Positions 1 to 10,795 of a stretch of DNA of 64,000 nucleotides are shown piece by piece. Under the pieces are notes generated by a model. That model was given only the letters and a program-made list of their open reading frames with translations. It made no database searches and was not told the DNA's origin. The position numbers and the translations under genes were made by a program. Positions within the stretch are counted from its first letter, which is position 1; each line of letters begins with the position of its first letter. Origin of the DNA: Platynereis dumerilii (taxonomy: Eukaryota; Annelida; Polychaeta; Phyllodocida; Nereididae); the NCBI GenBank assembly GCA_026936325.1, contig JAPTHN010000101.1, forward strand, positions 62,001 to 126,000, read 5' to 3'.

Positions 1-500
1 TTTGGTACAGGTATTGACCTGTGGGTATCTATCGGGAACATCCAAGATGGCGGCCATTTTGTGGCAGCTATTTTGGCAGCCATCTTACTTCATTTCTTGA
101 ACTACCCATTGTGATCTCAATATTTTGCTTAGTTATGGAATTTGGTACAGGTATTTGCCTTTGGCTATGAAACGGGAACATGTTGAGAAATCCAAGATGG
201 CCACTAAAATGGCCACTTCAAAATGGCTGACATCCGTGAACTGCCCATTTTGACCTTGCTATTTCACTTAGAGTTATGAAATTAGGTACAGTTATTGGCC
301 TGTGGGCATGGATCAGGAACATGTCGATATATCCGAGATTTTGGTCATTTTGGCAGCCATATTTCTTCAATCTTTAACTGCCCATTGTAACCTTATTATA
401 TCGCTTAGGGTTATAAAATTAGCTACAGGTATTGGCCTGTTGGTGATAATCTGGCACACATTGATAGATTTCACATTGACAGATGAGCGTTTAAACCGCT
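1..500. repeat. Degenerate tandem repeat, about 140-bp units
   Basis: Units begin with variants of TTTGGTACAGGTATTGGCC at about 1, 141, 282 and 418. Each ends with an 'actgcccattgt...cttagggttatgaaa' type segment. There are three full units plus part of a fourth. They contain 'aagatggcggccattttg' stretches. The open frames here follow from the repeat and are not genes. Confidence 0.75.
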
Positions 501-529
501 TGCGGTTCTAGTTAAAAAATAACCTTGAT

Positions 530-1440
530 CGCTGGCAAGTCAATCTTCCCATTTGAATCGCCCCCTCCCCCTCCCTCCTACTGTTTGTCACTCTCACTGG
601 TCAATCTTCCTCCCTCTCCATTGCCCTCTGCCTTCACCCTATCCTATCTGCCCTATCCTATAGGTCTGCCCTATCCTATCTGTCATATCCTATCTTCCTT
701 GTCCTCTCCTCATTCTCCTTCTTTCCCTCTTTCTCCCTCTCCTCTCAATCCCCTTCCCTTCTTCCTCATCTCCTTCTTTACATCAACCACTATAAAATAA
801 CCTTGGTTGCTGTCTGGCCCATCTCTCTCGCTCTCCTCCCCCCTCTCCCTGCCCCTCTCCCTCCCCCTCTCCCTCACCCTCTCCCTCCCCTATATCCCCT
901 ATTCTATCTCCCCTATCTTATCATCCATATCCTCTCCTTTCCTCTATGCCCTGTCCGGCCTGTTGTCTCTCCTCCTCTCCCTCTCTCTTCCTCTCCCTCT
1001 CCTCTCTCCCTCTCCTCCTCTCCCTCTCCTATCTCCTATCTCCCTCTCCTCTCTCCCTCTCCGCTTCTCTTCCCTGTCTCATCACCTATTCCCTATCCTC
1101 TCTCTCCTTCCTATTCCCTATTCCCTCTCTTTCTACCCCTCCTGCCCACTTTCTCTCCTACCACCTGTCGCCCTTTCCCTTCCTCCTTTCCTTTGTTTTT
1201 CTCACCTTTGCGTTGAGTCCAACCATTTTGAATAATCTTGGTTGCTCGCTGGTAAATCTCAATCTTTCTTTTTCTCCTTTATCCCCCCTCTTTTCTCCTT
1301 TTCCCTTTCTTTCCTCTTTTCCTTCTTTTATTCTCCCACCACCTCCACTTCCACACTTCTCCCTCTTTTCTATCATAGTCTGACGTCCCTAAATCCTCTT
1401 TCTGTTTTCCTTCACTCTCCTTTTTCCTGCCTCCATATGA
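530..1440. repeat. Pyrimidine-rich low-complexity tract
   Basis: About 0.9 kb is almost purely C and T on the plus strand (CCCTCTCC, CTATCC, CTTCCTT motifs). It is broken by three short 'aataaccttggttgctggc' type segments near 515, 795 and 1,231, which suggests an old tandem unit of roughly 280-435 bp that was itself invaded by pyrimidine expansion. Long open frames occur in several frames at once and are composition artefacts. Confidence 0.8.
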
Positions 1441-2104
1441 GGTTGGGAGAGGGTTAACTTATAAGCCTATGCAATTAACAAGTGTTATCGATTTTCAGAT
1501 TCAAGACAGAGGACAAAGTTCATGCGTCTTGTGCAACACCAGTTTACGAATAAGTCATGAAATTCACAGATGGGTCTTTCATGATTGTGTCTTCAGGTCT
1601 TTGAAGTTGTCAGCTCTGCCAAGGTCAGTGGCACATTGATCCCAACAACATTTTCTTAATGAAATATAGCCTAGGACTCGCCAACTAATCATTGCGGTTG
1701 CATTATTTCACATACATTTGTATTAATTTTAAAGCGCAGTTGTGAATGTTTAACTTCCTAATACTCCTCGCTTAATTTACAAAGTTATGAATATGGACAT
1801 GCAATGTTCATAAAAATAGTCTTCATTGCTGCCTCATCAATCTCCCCATTGGCGTCTGCCTCTCCATCCCCGACCCCCTCCCCTTCAACCCCTCCCACTC
1901 CCATCCCCTTTCCCCTCTTTTCCTCCTGTTTTCCTCCTGCCCTTCTGTTGCCATATAGCCATTTTGAAATAGGTATAGATTATTAACCACAAGAGAGGAA
2001 AAATGTTATTTATCACCCGAGTGCTTTAGCCCGAGGTGTAATAAACACATTCCCGATACCATAGTGAATAACCAACTTATACCACGCGACAATCACTCAA
2101 ATAG
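1441..2104. other. Unassigned sequence with a small GCCCGAG hairpin
   Basis: No coding exon is recognised. A C-rich patch lies at 1,855-1,945. At about 2,010-2,045 there is a short imperfect palindrome around 'acccgagtgctttagcccgaggt', the same core style as the two larger palindromes near 18.3 and 59.0 kb. Confidence 0.5.
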
Positions 2105-3226
2105 TTTAACTCTCCTCTCTCCATCTCCTCTCTCCTCTCCTCTCTACATCTTTTCCCTTCCTCTCCTCTCCCCTCTCCCTCTCTCTCCCTGTCTCCCATT
2201 CCTGTTTCCCTCTCCTGTCTCCCTCTCCTGTCTCCCTCTCCTGTCTCCCTCTCCTGTCTCCCTCTCCTGTCTCCCTCTCCTGTCTCCCTCTCCTGTCTCC
2301 CTCTTTTGTCTCTTTTGTGGTCCTCTCCTGTCTCCCTCCCCTGTCTCCCTCCCCTGTCTCCCTCTCATGTCTCCCTATCATGTCTCCCTCTCATGGTATC
2401 CTCTCTTGTCTCCCTCAATTGTCTCCATCACTTGTCTCCCTTTCTTGTCTCCCTCTCTTGTCTCCCTCTCTTGTCTCCCTCTCTTGTCCCCTCTCTTGTC
2501 TCCCTTCCTTGTCTCCCTCTTTTTTCTCCCACTTTTGTCTCCCTCCTTTGTCTCCTTGTTTTTCTCTCCCTCCTGTCTCTCCCTCTTGTCTCTCTCTCCT
2601 GTCTCTCCCTCTCTTGTCTCTCTCTCCTGTCTCTCCCTCTCTTGTCTCCCTCTCTTGTCTCCCTCTCTTGTCTCCCTCTCTTGTCTCCCTCTCTTGTCTC
2701 CCTCTCTTGTCTCCCTCTCTTGTCTCCCTCCTTTGTCTCCTCCCTCTTTTGCTCTTTTGTCTCCCTCTTCTGTCTCCCTCTTTTGTCTCCCTCTCCTGTT
2801 TCCCTCTCCTGTCGCCCTCTCCTGTCTCCCTCTCCTGGCACCCTCTCCTGTTGCCCTCTCCTGTTGCCCTCTCCCGTCGCCCTCTCCCGTCTCCCTCTCC
2901 CGGCGCCCTCTCCCGGCGCCCTCTCCCTTTGCCCTCCCCCGTCGCCCTCTCCCGGCGCCCTCTCCCGTCGCCCTCTCCCGTCGCCCTCTCTTCGCGCCCT
3001 CTCCCGTCGCCCTCTCCCGTCGCCCTCTCCCGTCGCCCTCTCCTGTCTCCCTCTCCTGTCTCCCTCTCCTGTCTCCCTCTCCTGTCTCCTCCTCCTGTCC
3101 CCTTCTCCTGTCTCCTTCTCCTGTCTCCCTCTGTTGTCAACCTCTTTTGTCTCCCTCGTCTGTCTCCCGCGTCTGTCTCCCTCTCCTGTCTCCCTCTCCT
3201 GTCTCCTCCCCTGCTCCTGCCTGAGT
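2105..3226. repeat. 13-bp pyrimidine minisatellite
   Basis: The unit is TGTCTCCCTCTCC (13 bp), repeated roughly 80 times with point variants. A GC-rich block of CCCGTCGCC and CCCGGCGCC variants sits at about 2,860-3,035. Because 13 is not a multiple of 3, all three forward frames (and minus frames) stay open for over 300 codons, giving SPVSLSCLPLL-type peptides. None is a real gene. Confidence 0.95.
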
Positions 3227-3423
3227 ACAGTAAAGTACTGCCTTCCCTTTCCCTCTTTCCCCCTTTCCCTCTTTCCTTCTTTCCCCCTATCCCTGCATCC
3301 CCACTCTCCCTACTTCCTCTTCCCTTCTTTCCTGCTTCTGTTTTCCTTCTCCCTCCCCATCCTCTTCCTGTCCTCATTAGCCTATGAAGTTCATAAATAC
3401 AGGACGTAAAGCCCTAAATCATC

Positions 3424-3648
3424 ATCTCGTGTCTCCCTCTCGTGTCACCCTCTCGTGTCTCCCTCTCGTGTCTCCCTCTCATGTCTCCCTCTCATGTCTC
3501 CCTCTCGTGTCTCCCTCTCGTGTTTCCCTCTCGTGTCTTCCTCTCGTGTCTCCCTCTCATCTCTCCCTCACGTCTCTCCCTCTCGTCTCTCCCTCTCGTC
3601 TCTCCCTCTCGTCTCTCCCTCTCGTCTCTCCCTCTCGTCTCTCCCTAA
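3424..3648. repeat. Second array of the 13-bp minisatellite
   Basis: The unit is GTGTCTCCCTCTC, becoming GTCTCTCCCTCTC towards the right end, about 17 copies. It is separated from the larger array by about 200 bp that starts pyrimidine-rich and ends in ordinary sequence. Same family as the array at 2,105-3,226, with the TCCTG variant replaced by TCGTG or TCATG. Confidence 0.92.
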
Positions 3649-3659
3649 GATATTCTTAA

Positions 3660-4310
3660 ACAATGGTTAATAACTTAAGAACTCACTGGCATTGCAGCTG
3701 CCTGATGTCAGAAGCAAACAAAAGCCCAAACAATATCAATGTGTTGTTATGATACAATTCTTAAATACTTTCAGATGCTATGTATTATGACCCCACAAAT
3801 TTCTGAATTTTGTGCAGTTTCTCTCGTATTCTGCTGTGAAAATCACATATACTGCTTCCATTATTATAGCACTTTTAGTGTGCGGACTTTCAGCATAATG
3901 ATTTTCGAAAATTTCTTGATTATGTGAGGTTATCCAAATGCCCCCTCATAGATCACTTGCCCCACTCTTTGAAATCATCTGGATACGCCACTGCAGTATT
4001 GAAATATTACAACATGACAAAACCACTAGAGTCAAGGTCACAATCATGATATTGTTATGTAGTGCTCTAATGGGTAGTTTTTTTTATCACCTGGTTTTAA
4101 TATTAGTTATAAAGATTTTTTCCATGTGACCATTTAAATACAGAAATGTGATGTACCATTGGAGCAACAATGGTCATGACGTCACAATTGCATTATTTGG
4201 GCCACTGTTTTATGAGATCATCAGACATCTGCAATGCTGGGGATGTCATAACTGTTAAAACAGATCTCCCTTTGACAGTGATGTTCTAAAAACATCATGG
4301 GTCCTGATAT
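3660..4310 (+). repeat. Dispersed repeat R2, forward copy
   Basis: The part at about 4,083-4,300 ('tatcacctggtttta', 'ggagcaacaatggtcatgac', 'gatctcccttt') matches the reverse complement of about 18,035-18,255. Both copies carry the TGACGTCA palindrome (here near 4,176). No coding content is seen. Confidence 0.7.
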
Positions 4311-4551
4311 TTAGGCTGTAAACAATTTGATAATATTCATAGCCAACTAGCTGGTAATACTACAATTATGTCTTTTCTTGTATGAATATTTGTCTCTCTA
4401 TTTACAGGAACATGTGAGCACACTAGAGGTGGCAGAAGAACGGGAGTGCCAGCATCACCAGTGATAGTTTGATATGGTAAATATGCCTTTGTTAGATGTC
4501 ATTGATAAAGCCTGGCTACTTTTAAAAATGCCTAAACAGGTATCATTTCTA

Positions 4552-5300
4552 CACTCAACAAAAAAACGAATGTCCCACTTCATTTTTGCTTATAATATGA
4601 AGATAATTTTTTTTGGCAAAAACCAATTAAATAGTATTGATTCTATTATAAACAAGTATCAATGTGCCAAAAATCATTCTATTGTGACTATTTCCTGTTT
4701 ATCTTTGACTTTGTTTATCACATTCGGGTATTTAAAAAAAATTCCAATCCCCACATCTCGCCAAAAAAATTGGGGTGTAATTTCGAAGTGTGTGGCATTG
4801 AGCCCTAAAGCAGAAAGTTACTTTATTTTAGCTTCAGATCACCTTCGAGATGTGTGTTTGGTACAGCAAGTGAAATGACTTTTATGAAAAGTTTACATGA
4901 CATGACCATTGGCATCTCGGAAATGCCAATACTTTGTTCAAATCAAAATATCAAACAGAACACTCATTTTTGAAAATATCTCAATTGAAAGCCGAATAAC
5001 ATAATTCATTTCCCTTGCTGTACGATTTTTCCACTTTTTAGGGCTCTTTGTCACACAATGCAAAATGACGCCCTTTTCTTGGCGAGATGTGGGTATGGGC
5101 CCATTTTTTAAAAAAATCCCAACTGTTATAAACAAGCTCAAAGATAAACAGGAAATGGTGGCACTTCAATGATTTTCGGCACATTGATACTTGTTTGTAA
5201 TAGGATTAACACTATGTTGCTTAATTGGTTTTGCCCAAAAAAAAAAAAAAATCTTACAAATTATAAGCAAAAGTGAAGTGGGACATTTCTTTTTTGAGTG
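4552..5300. mobile_element. Foldback TIR element with TA target duplication (Tc1/mariner-like MITE)
   Basis: The ends are inverted repeats: CACTCAACAAAAAAACGAAT on the left and its diverged complement on the right (...TTTTTTGAGTG). TA sits on each side at 4,550-4,551 and 5,301-5,302. The arms keep pairing for about 290 bp each ('tccccacatctcgcc' at about 4,750 against 'ggcgagatgtggg' at about 5,082), so nearly the whole element is a hairpin. It has no transposase. Confidence 0.8.
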
Positions 5301-5344
5301 TACAATAGCAAGATTCTATACCTACACTGCAATTTGGTCATTTC

Positions 5345-5903
5345 TGTGATAGCTTAATAGCTACGTGGTTAAGATGCCCGCCTGCTCCGCTGAAGCTCTT
5401 TGCCTCAACTCCCAGCTGGGGAACCCAACTTTTTCAGAGGACCCTCATAAGCCAAATTTCAGCTGGATGTCGTTCAGTGCCAGATTGTATGAACGCTTAA
5501 CCCCGGTTATCCTGAAGTGGTTAACTCCTATAACATTACTTTTAACAGGGTTATTGTGAAAATAACTAAGCATGTTTAAGCTGAACTCATGTTATATAAC
5601 GACTAAATCATTTTCCTGGTAACCCTGATAAAAGATAAGTTTTAGGATAACCCGTGTTAAGCGTTGATACAATATGGCACAGTAGAAAACGTTATATTGG
5701 TGGCCGTAGTATCAGTGTCTGTGCTGGGCATATAAAAGATCTCTCACATAGGGTAAATGTGTAACATGTTGACTGTTGAGGACTCCTGCTCTCTCTCACA
5801 TCTCATCAATCAACCCTCGTGAGCGCCCAGAACTGGGCTTAGAGGGCTGCACTTACTATATCTTAGAGGGCTGCACTTACTATGTCTATCTATCTATCTA
5901 TCA
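5345..5903 (+). mobile_element. tRNA-derived SINE, copy 1, interrupted by a MITE
   Basis: The head 'tagctacgtggttaagatgc' looks like a pol III A box, followed by a degenerate B box. The body contains 'tatcagtgtctgtgctgggc' and 'tctcatcaatcaaccctcgt'. The 3' end is 'ggctgcacttactat' (present twice) plus a TATC tail. It is homologous to the copy at 62,408-63,192 and to the fragment at 57,830-58,030. Confidence 0.8.
5475..5682. mobile_element. Short MITE nested in the SINE
   Basis: TIRs of about 39 bp: left CAGTGCCAGATTGTATGAAC continuing through CGCTTAACCCCGGTTATCCT; right is the complement with few mismatches. About 208 bp in all. The SINE copy near 62.9 kb has no such insert at the matching place. 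I could not fix the target duplication. Confidence 0.7.
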
Positions 5904-6102
5904 TAATGCTTTATCCCACTGTAACCATGACTGCCTTATAATTTCTACATAAGTTCATAACCAATTATGACTTGACAAAACTTTTCTTGAACAACTTAAA
6001 ATACTTGTAAATTAGTGCAGCCATTTTATTGTTGGTATTTTGTGTGATCCTCCTCCCTCCTCCCATCTTTTGGTTATCTTTACCATTTTCCTTTTGTTCC
6101 AG

Positions 6103-6284
6103 GTGACGTGTCTGCGACTGATTTCTCACTGCTGGTAGGCAATACAGTTGTGATAGAAAAAACGAATACTTTCTACGATGCTCTGACACTACTGTTTGCC
6201 ACTTACTACGTCCTGAATATCGCTTATCCTCCAGAATATCGCTTATCCTCCAGAAGTGCAAGCAATCTTGGAATTTATACAGAG
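6103..6284 (+). pseudogene. Broken gene of unknown family, exon a
   Basis: This is a candidate exon after a good acceptor (tttccttttgttccag) and before a donor (GAG|GTAACA). It reads DVSATDFSLLVGNTVVIEKT then FYDALTLLFATYYVLNIAYPPE, a pattern I recall from a multi-copy family of unknown function in invertebrates and fish. The 19-bp block 'tatcgcttatcctccagaa' is tandemly duplicated and shifts the frame. A single copy of the block would read on into VQAILEFIQR and join exon b in phase. I judge it a decayed gene fragment; earlier exons were not found. An assembly or polymerase error in the 19-bp block is the alternative, and the gene would then be intact here. Confidence 0.5.
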
Positions 6285-6586
6285 GTAACATTATTCTATC
6301 TGTCTGAAGGTTGAACTGTACTAGGTACAGTGATTGATATAATAGGACTGTAACTGAAGGCAATCAAGTGACAATACACAATATGTTATAGTAACTGACA
6401 CTGACAGTAATACTGACTTCTCTGAATTAATAAATTGAGGCTGAGAGGTCACTGCTTGGCTATTTTTTGCAAACTTAAAAATGTGGAGGTTGTAACAATA
6501 ATAAATTGCCCAACACAATATCAAACAATTAGTCTTGAATGGGTAATTTTTGTAAAGCTTTTACATTTTTAATTATTTTCTTTGAG

Positions 6587-6737
6587 ATGTTTCTTCAAGA
6601 TAACCCCGAAACGAGGAACTGAGAAAGTGAAAGGAAAGAAACGTACGATGGTTGTGTATCAAGCTAATCAATATACGTTACTGTTTATATTGTCTACATG
6701 TATGGACAGCAGATGGCATACAGTGTGCGCTCATTAA
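6587..6737 (+). pseudogene. Broken gene of unknown family, exon b (3' end)
   Basis: It follows the acceptor attattttctttgag. In the phase left by exon a it reads CFFKITPKRGTEKVKGKKRT, then about 29 more codons to a TAA at 6,735-6,737. The lysine-rich RGT.K.KGKK segment after a LEFIQR segment fits the C-terminal region of the same family as exon a. The intron between the two is about 300 bp. The function is unknown to me and expression is unproven. Confidence 0.45.
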
Positions 6738-6751
6738 TTGAATGCGGACTA

Positions 6752-6860
6752 TAATATTAAGACACATTTATTTAATATTAAGACACATTTATTTAAAATT
6801 AAGACACATTTATTTAATATTAAGACACATTTATTTTTATATTAAGACATATTTATTGAA
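6752..6860. repeat. 21-bp tandem repeat
   Basis: The unit is TAATATTAAGACACATTTATT, about five copies with the last one degenerate. It lies just downstream of the broken gene exon b. Confidence 0.9.
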
Positions 6861-7145
6861 TTAAGTTCATTAAATAATTGGTGTTGTGTGTGTGGCAATG
6901 TTGTCGCCTAATTAGTGAAATAATGTTATTGCTTGAACCAGCTAATCAGTATCTGTATGTTGTTTATCGTCTGCATATAAAATATATTCGAGGCAATGTG
7001 TTCTTACGTATATAATGCTGACTTAAATATTTTCATCAAAAGAATTTATTTTGTGTGGAAATGCTGCCGCCTATTTAGTGAAATAATGTTGTGTGAAGCT
7101 GCTTATCGATTAATAGACTGTATAAATCGTGAGATAAACATTATA

Positions 7146-7859
7146 AACTCAGCAACATTAAAAACGCACACTTTCAAAAAGCTAAAAATAGTACTTCCTC
7201 TTAAACCATCAAAATGAAAGTTTGCACACTTCTAGTAGTTGCCATCAGGTATATTCATGGAAATTTTCAAATCTCTAAGTGCGGTACTTTTCTGCCAAAT
7301 TGAGTTGTAGTGCTCACTGTCAAAAATGGAAGTCACGAACTGCACTTCAACACAAAACGCACAATTGGAAATATTGGTTTTGTGGCATACTGGATGGGAT
7401 TATCTTATGAAACTTTCACATTACAGGCACAAGACTTCCAAAAGAGGTCCCATCATTTTTGAGGTTTTGACAAAAGGCTCCAGTAGGGGGCGTGTCAGCA
7501 TTGACACTTAATTTTTATTAAATTCATCTTCTTTAATTGTGGTTTGGTCAAATATCCCTTTTCCCTGACTAAATCCAGCAAGGAAAATTATAAACTTTCC
7601 AGACTTATCAAAAAAGTTTGTAGAAAGAACAGCTAAGTTGTTGAAATTAATGATCAGGGGAAATTGAAGTTTTGTGACTTCCATTTTCGACAGTGACGAT
7701 TTAATTTGAAACAAAAGTACTGCACTTAGAGATTTCAAATTTTTCGTGGATATACCTGATGGCAACTTCTAGAAGTGGGCAAATTTTCATCTTGATATCT
7801 ATAGAGCAAGTACAATTTTTAGCCTTTTTAAAAGTGTGCGTTTTTAATGTTGCTGAGTT
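7146..7859. mobile_element. TIR element (Tc1/mariner-like MITE), family shared with 14,768-15,686
   Basis: The left end AACTCAGCAACATTAAAAAC is the exact complement of the right end, the match covers about 30 bp, and TA flanks both sides (7,144-7,145 and 7,860-7,861). Subterminal sequence is also inverted ('ttgccatcaggtatattcat' left, its complement right). The centre ('ggatgggatt', 'ttccaaaagaggtcccat') is homologous to the element at 14.8-15.7 kb. No transposase. Confidence 0.85.
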
Positions 7860-8429
7860 TATTAATGTACTCTGGATACAGCTTATTTTTACTTATTTAT
7901 TGATGCTTATTAATCAATAGTAAGACATCTTTCATGATCCTGTCTTTTATTTGATATATTTGTGATTCTACATTAATAAAGTAAGTGAATGCATACATGT
8001 TTGTTTTGATGAGCACACAAACCGTAACAACTGCATACAGCTTTCTTTTTTTGACACCTGTCCCTGCAATTGGAGTAGACTTTTTCAATGACACTCCTAA
8101 TAAAGCTGCAGACTCTCTTGGTTCTTTACAGTACATGCTATGTGCGTTTTATATAACTGAACGGGCAATTATTTCCTGCCCACATACTGTTGCGACAGTT
8201 CGCACCTCTGCCACTGTTCAATGTGTGCATAATTACAAAAGAGGAATGTGAAATTTCCATAACAGTGTGCAGACACATTTTTGGGTGGGAAAAAAATGCC
8301 CGGTGTGCTGAACTACTGTATAATCAGAAGGGCGTATCTGTAAACTACCTTAAGGGGCCAATAACATATGTGGCGAATATGTGGTCATTCGAAACTTCTG
8401 TGTCTTCCATGCTAATTTTGGTACACTGA

Positions 8430-8745
8430 TTATGAGTGCTGGTGTGCAGTTCTCCAGGGCCCGTCACTAATAAGACCGCCTTTTTGGCTGGCGTGAAATG
8501 GTCATGTATACGGAAGTATACTAAGTGCAATTATTTAAAACACACACTGCAGCAGTCCCTGAGTAATAAGACCGCCTTTTTGGCAGGCGTGAAGTGGTCT
8601 CTCATGGAGGGTGCATCTGTCACATTTCATGTATACGGCAGTATACTAAGTGCAATTATTTAAAACACATACTACAGCAGTCCCTGTGTAATAAGACCGC
8701 CTTTTGGCAGGCGTGAAGTGGTCTCTCAAGGGGGTGCATCAGTTC
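8430..8745. repeat. Three-copy tandem repeat, about 96-125 bp
   Basis: Each unit contains AATAAGACCGCCTTTTTGGC, then 'ggcgtgaagtggtc', 'catgtatacgg', 'agtatactaagtgcaattat' and 'acagcagtccct'. Units start near 8,470, 8,566 and 8,691. The middle and last units carry an extra 'ctctcatggagggtgcat' type segment. No gene is visible. Confidence 0.85.
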
Positions 8746-8779
8746 ATGTATACAGAAACAATTGCTTTTCTGTTACAAC

Positions 8780-9110
8780 ATCATCCTGTCATCTAACTTA
8801 TGATGTAAGATAACGGCATTGGTACAATTAGCTGTTAAATTAACGGCAAGTACTCGCTATAAAATGACGGCATGCTTAGCCGCAACATTTACAGCAACAT
8901 GCCGTAGCATGAACTTACAGCAAAATGGTCGTAAACTTTACGGCAACTTGCTGTATATATGAAATTACGGCATGAGCCTGTTGAATTTACGGCAACATGT
9001 CGTAAATGAAATTACGGCATAACTGTTGATTTTACGGTAAGTTACCGGCTAATTTGCTGCCGGTAATGCCGTAAAACCAACGGTTTCGGTTTTACAGTGA
9101 AGATGCCGTT
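8780..9110. repeat. TTACGGCA-rich region, possible CACTA-type transposon end
   Basis: At least ten copies of (T)TACGGCA(A) or its complement TGCCGTAA lie in about 330 bp, in both orientations, ending at 'cggttttacagtg' (about 9,087-9,099). A terminus reading CACTGTAAAA inward with many short subterminal motifs is the style of CACTA/EnSpm elements. No partner end was found in the window. Confidence 0.4.
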
Positions 9111-9215
9111 CGAAGGTCTGCCTCAACATTCATCAAAACCCAGAAATTACCTAAGTTAATTATAATTATGTATGATTTTCAAGTTTTTATTTATTTGTTT
9201 ATTTTTCATCCTCAG

Positions 9216-9273
9216 GGTTGGAATGACAAGTCATGTGCCACCCCTACCGATGTCATGTGTGAATATAAAAAGG
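9216..9273 (+). CDS. Lectin paralogue 1, exon with the CTLD C-terminal strand
   Basis: After the acceptor tttttcatcctcag this 58-bp exon reads GWNDKSCATPTDVMCEYKK, with donor G|GTCAGT. It holds the WND motif (calcium/sugar site) and the last two cysteines of a CTLD. It has the same length and phases (0 in, 1 out) as exon 4 of the complete gene downstream. The earlier exons (signal peptide and most of the CTLD) were not found between 1 and 9.2 kb, so the gene either starts beyond the window or is 5'-truncated. With the next two exons it gives 153 codons plus stop. Confidence 0.85.
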
Positions 9274-10151
9274 GTCAGTATGAGATTCTTTGATTTGACC
9301 TGAGATATGATATAGAACTGCCACTATTGTTGGGCCTTCTGTTCCAATATACAGCGGGCCTCATGACAGGATACACCACCCCCCATCCTGTTCGGTAACG
9401 CCAACATGTGTGAATGTTGATTGGCTGAATGAGTATTTATATTTATGTTTAATTGTTTCAAGATTTACCTGGCTGTAAAGTCAGCATTTGAATAAAATGT
9501 GCAACTGAAGCGTCACTGTTTGTCATCCTTGGAACTTTGAGTTCTTTATCATGCTTGTACTTTGGCCCATTATTATTTTCACTGTTATAAATTTCACAAA
9601 TTAAGGCCTTTTGCCTCTTAAATCAGGATTATTATAAATTCTAGACATTTGGGTATTTGCCTCTGAACAAATGTGAAAAAAGACCCAGTTGTCCTTTTTA
9701 CTCCATAATCCACATTACACATTGAATTAGTTGTGGTCCAAAATTCCCTGTAAAGTAATAAATTTCCAAAATAAATGCAGCATGTACTTTAAATCTGGGA
9801 AATGGATTACAGGTGTTTTCATTACCATGCGATTCTTGTCATTCACACTTGGCTGCGAGGAATCAATGCTAAACCAGCACTTACTACGTTTGATAAATCA
9901 AATGTGTGACGTTCTGTTGTTTCTAAACCAATCAGATTAAATAAAAATGGCATGTAGTTGGTGGGTCTAGAACCTAAGAATCACGTACTAATGAAATCAC
10001 CTGTAATCACCGATGACCACATCAGTAAACAATTATATGCAAATTTTCAGTTAACTCTGTTTTAAAAGGTCAAAAAAAGCGTTTGCAATCTATAATGTCA
10101 TTTACTGTAGTGCAGTAATACATCGTAATTCGCTTCGATAATATTTTGCAG

Positions 10152-10287
10152 CTTCACTTACTTCGGATCAAACAGCTTGCAATGCCTGCAGTTTGATGTC
10201 TCCTGTCTCTCGAATGGACATCTCAAAACTACTTGATAACAATGGAAGCAGTTGTATCACTAAAGATGCTGTCCATCAGCCATCAAG
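10152..10287 (+). CDS. Lectin paralogue 1, first exon of the C-terminal module
   Basis: This 136-bp exon (acceptor ttttgcag, donor AG|GTCAGT, phase 1 to 2) reads SLTSDQTACNACSLMSPVSR and then ISKLLDNNGSSCITKD. The LLDNNGSSC segment resembles the start of discoidin (F5/8C) and fucolectin-like domains, where a 'DG..S.C' turn binds metal or glycan. The matching exon of the downstream gene is also 136 bp, about 60 percent identical at protein level. Confidence 0.8.
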
Positions 10288-10795
10288 GTCAGTTGGTCTA
10301 CAAAATATACAAGGGAAAGTCAGCTCAGGGGATGACCATATTAGATTTTTAGAGGGCTCGGAGTTTTCCTCAGACTGAAAATGATATATTTCATGGTAAC
10401 GGCGACTGTTATTATTTATTTTGAGTGTGTGATGTCCCCAAATATTCGTTACTTAATGAAGCCGCACCCTGTTGAGAAATAACCCCTCCAGAAATAATAT
10501 ATTTCAAGACTGCCTGAAAAGAATTTATTTATTGCACCAAAACTGAGTCAGAAATTATTATCTCTCTAAAAAAGTCCAGCCCCCTAGTCCACCTTGTTTT
10601 TCAAAGCTCACTCAAAATGCTGATTGCTTTTCGGGCTTGACCTCTAGACATTTCCAATTATTGTTTTGGGAAATACTGTAAAGCTGTATTGTCATCAATG
10701 TTGGAGGATTTTTGGAAAACCTGAATTCTTTAGTGATAAAAGTGCTTGTAATACTGTAAACATTTGAGTTGACTTTGTGATAATTTCTATTGCAG

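Noticed and set aside
525-1457. Several 70-145 codon frames rich in Ser, Pro and Leu
   Set aside because: Composition artefacts of a pyrimidine tract, open in more than one frame at once.
2064-3409. Three overlapping long plus-strand frames (356-386 codons) and a 320-codon minus-strand frame
   Set aside because: All are translations of the 13-bp minisatellite; peptides are periodic SPVSLSCLP or RRGRQERET strings with no gene context.
5345-5420. Free-standing tRNA gene
   Set aside because: A-box and B-box-like segments are present, but the cloverleaf is not complete and the body and tail match other SINE copies.
1-9215. Missing CTLD exons of lectin paralogue 1
   Set aside because: No sequence resembling exons 1-3 of the complete gene was found in this interval, so none is annotated.
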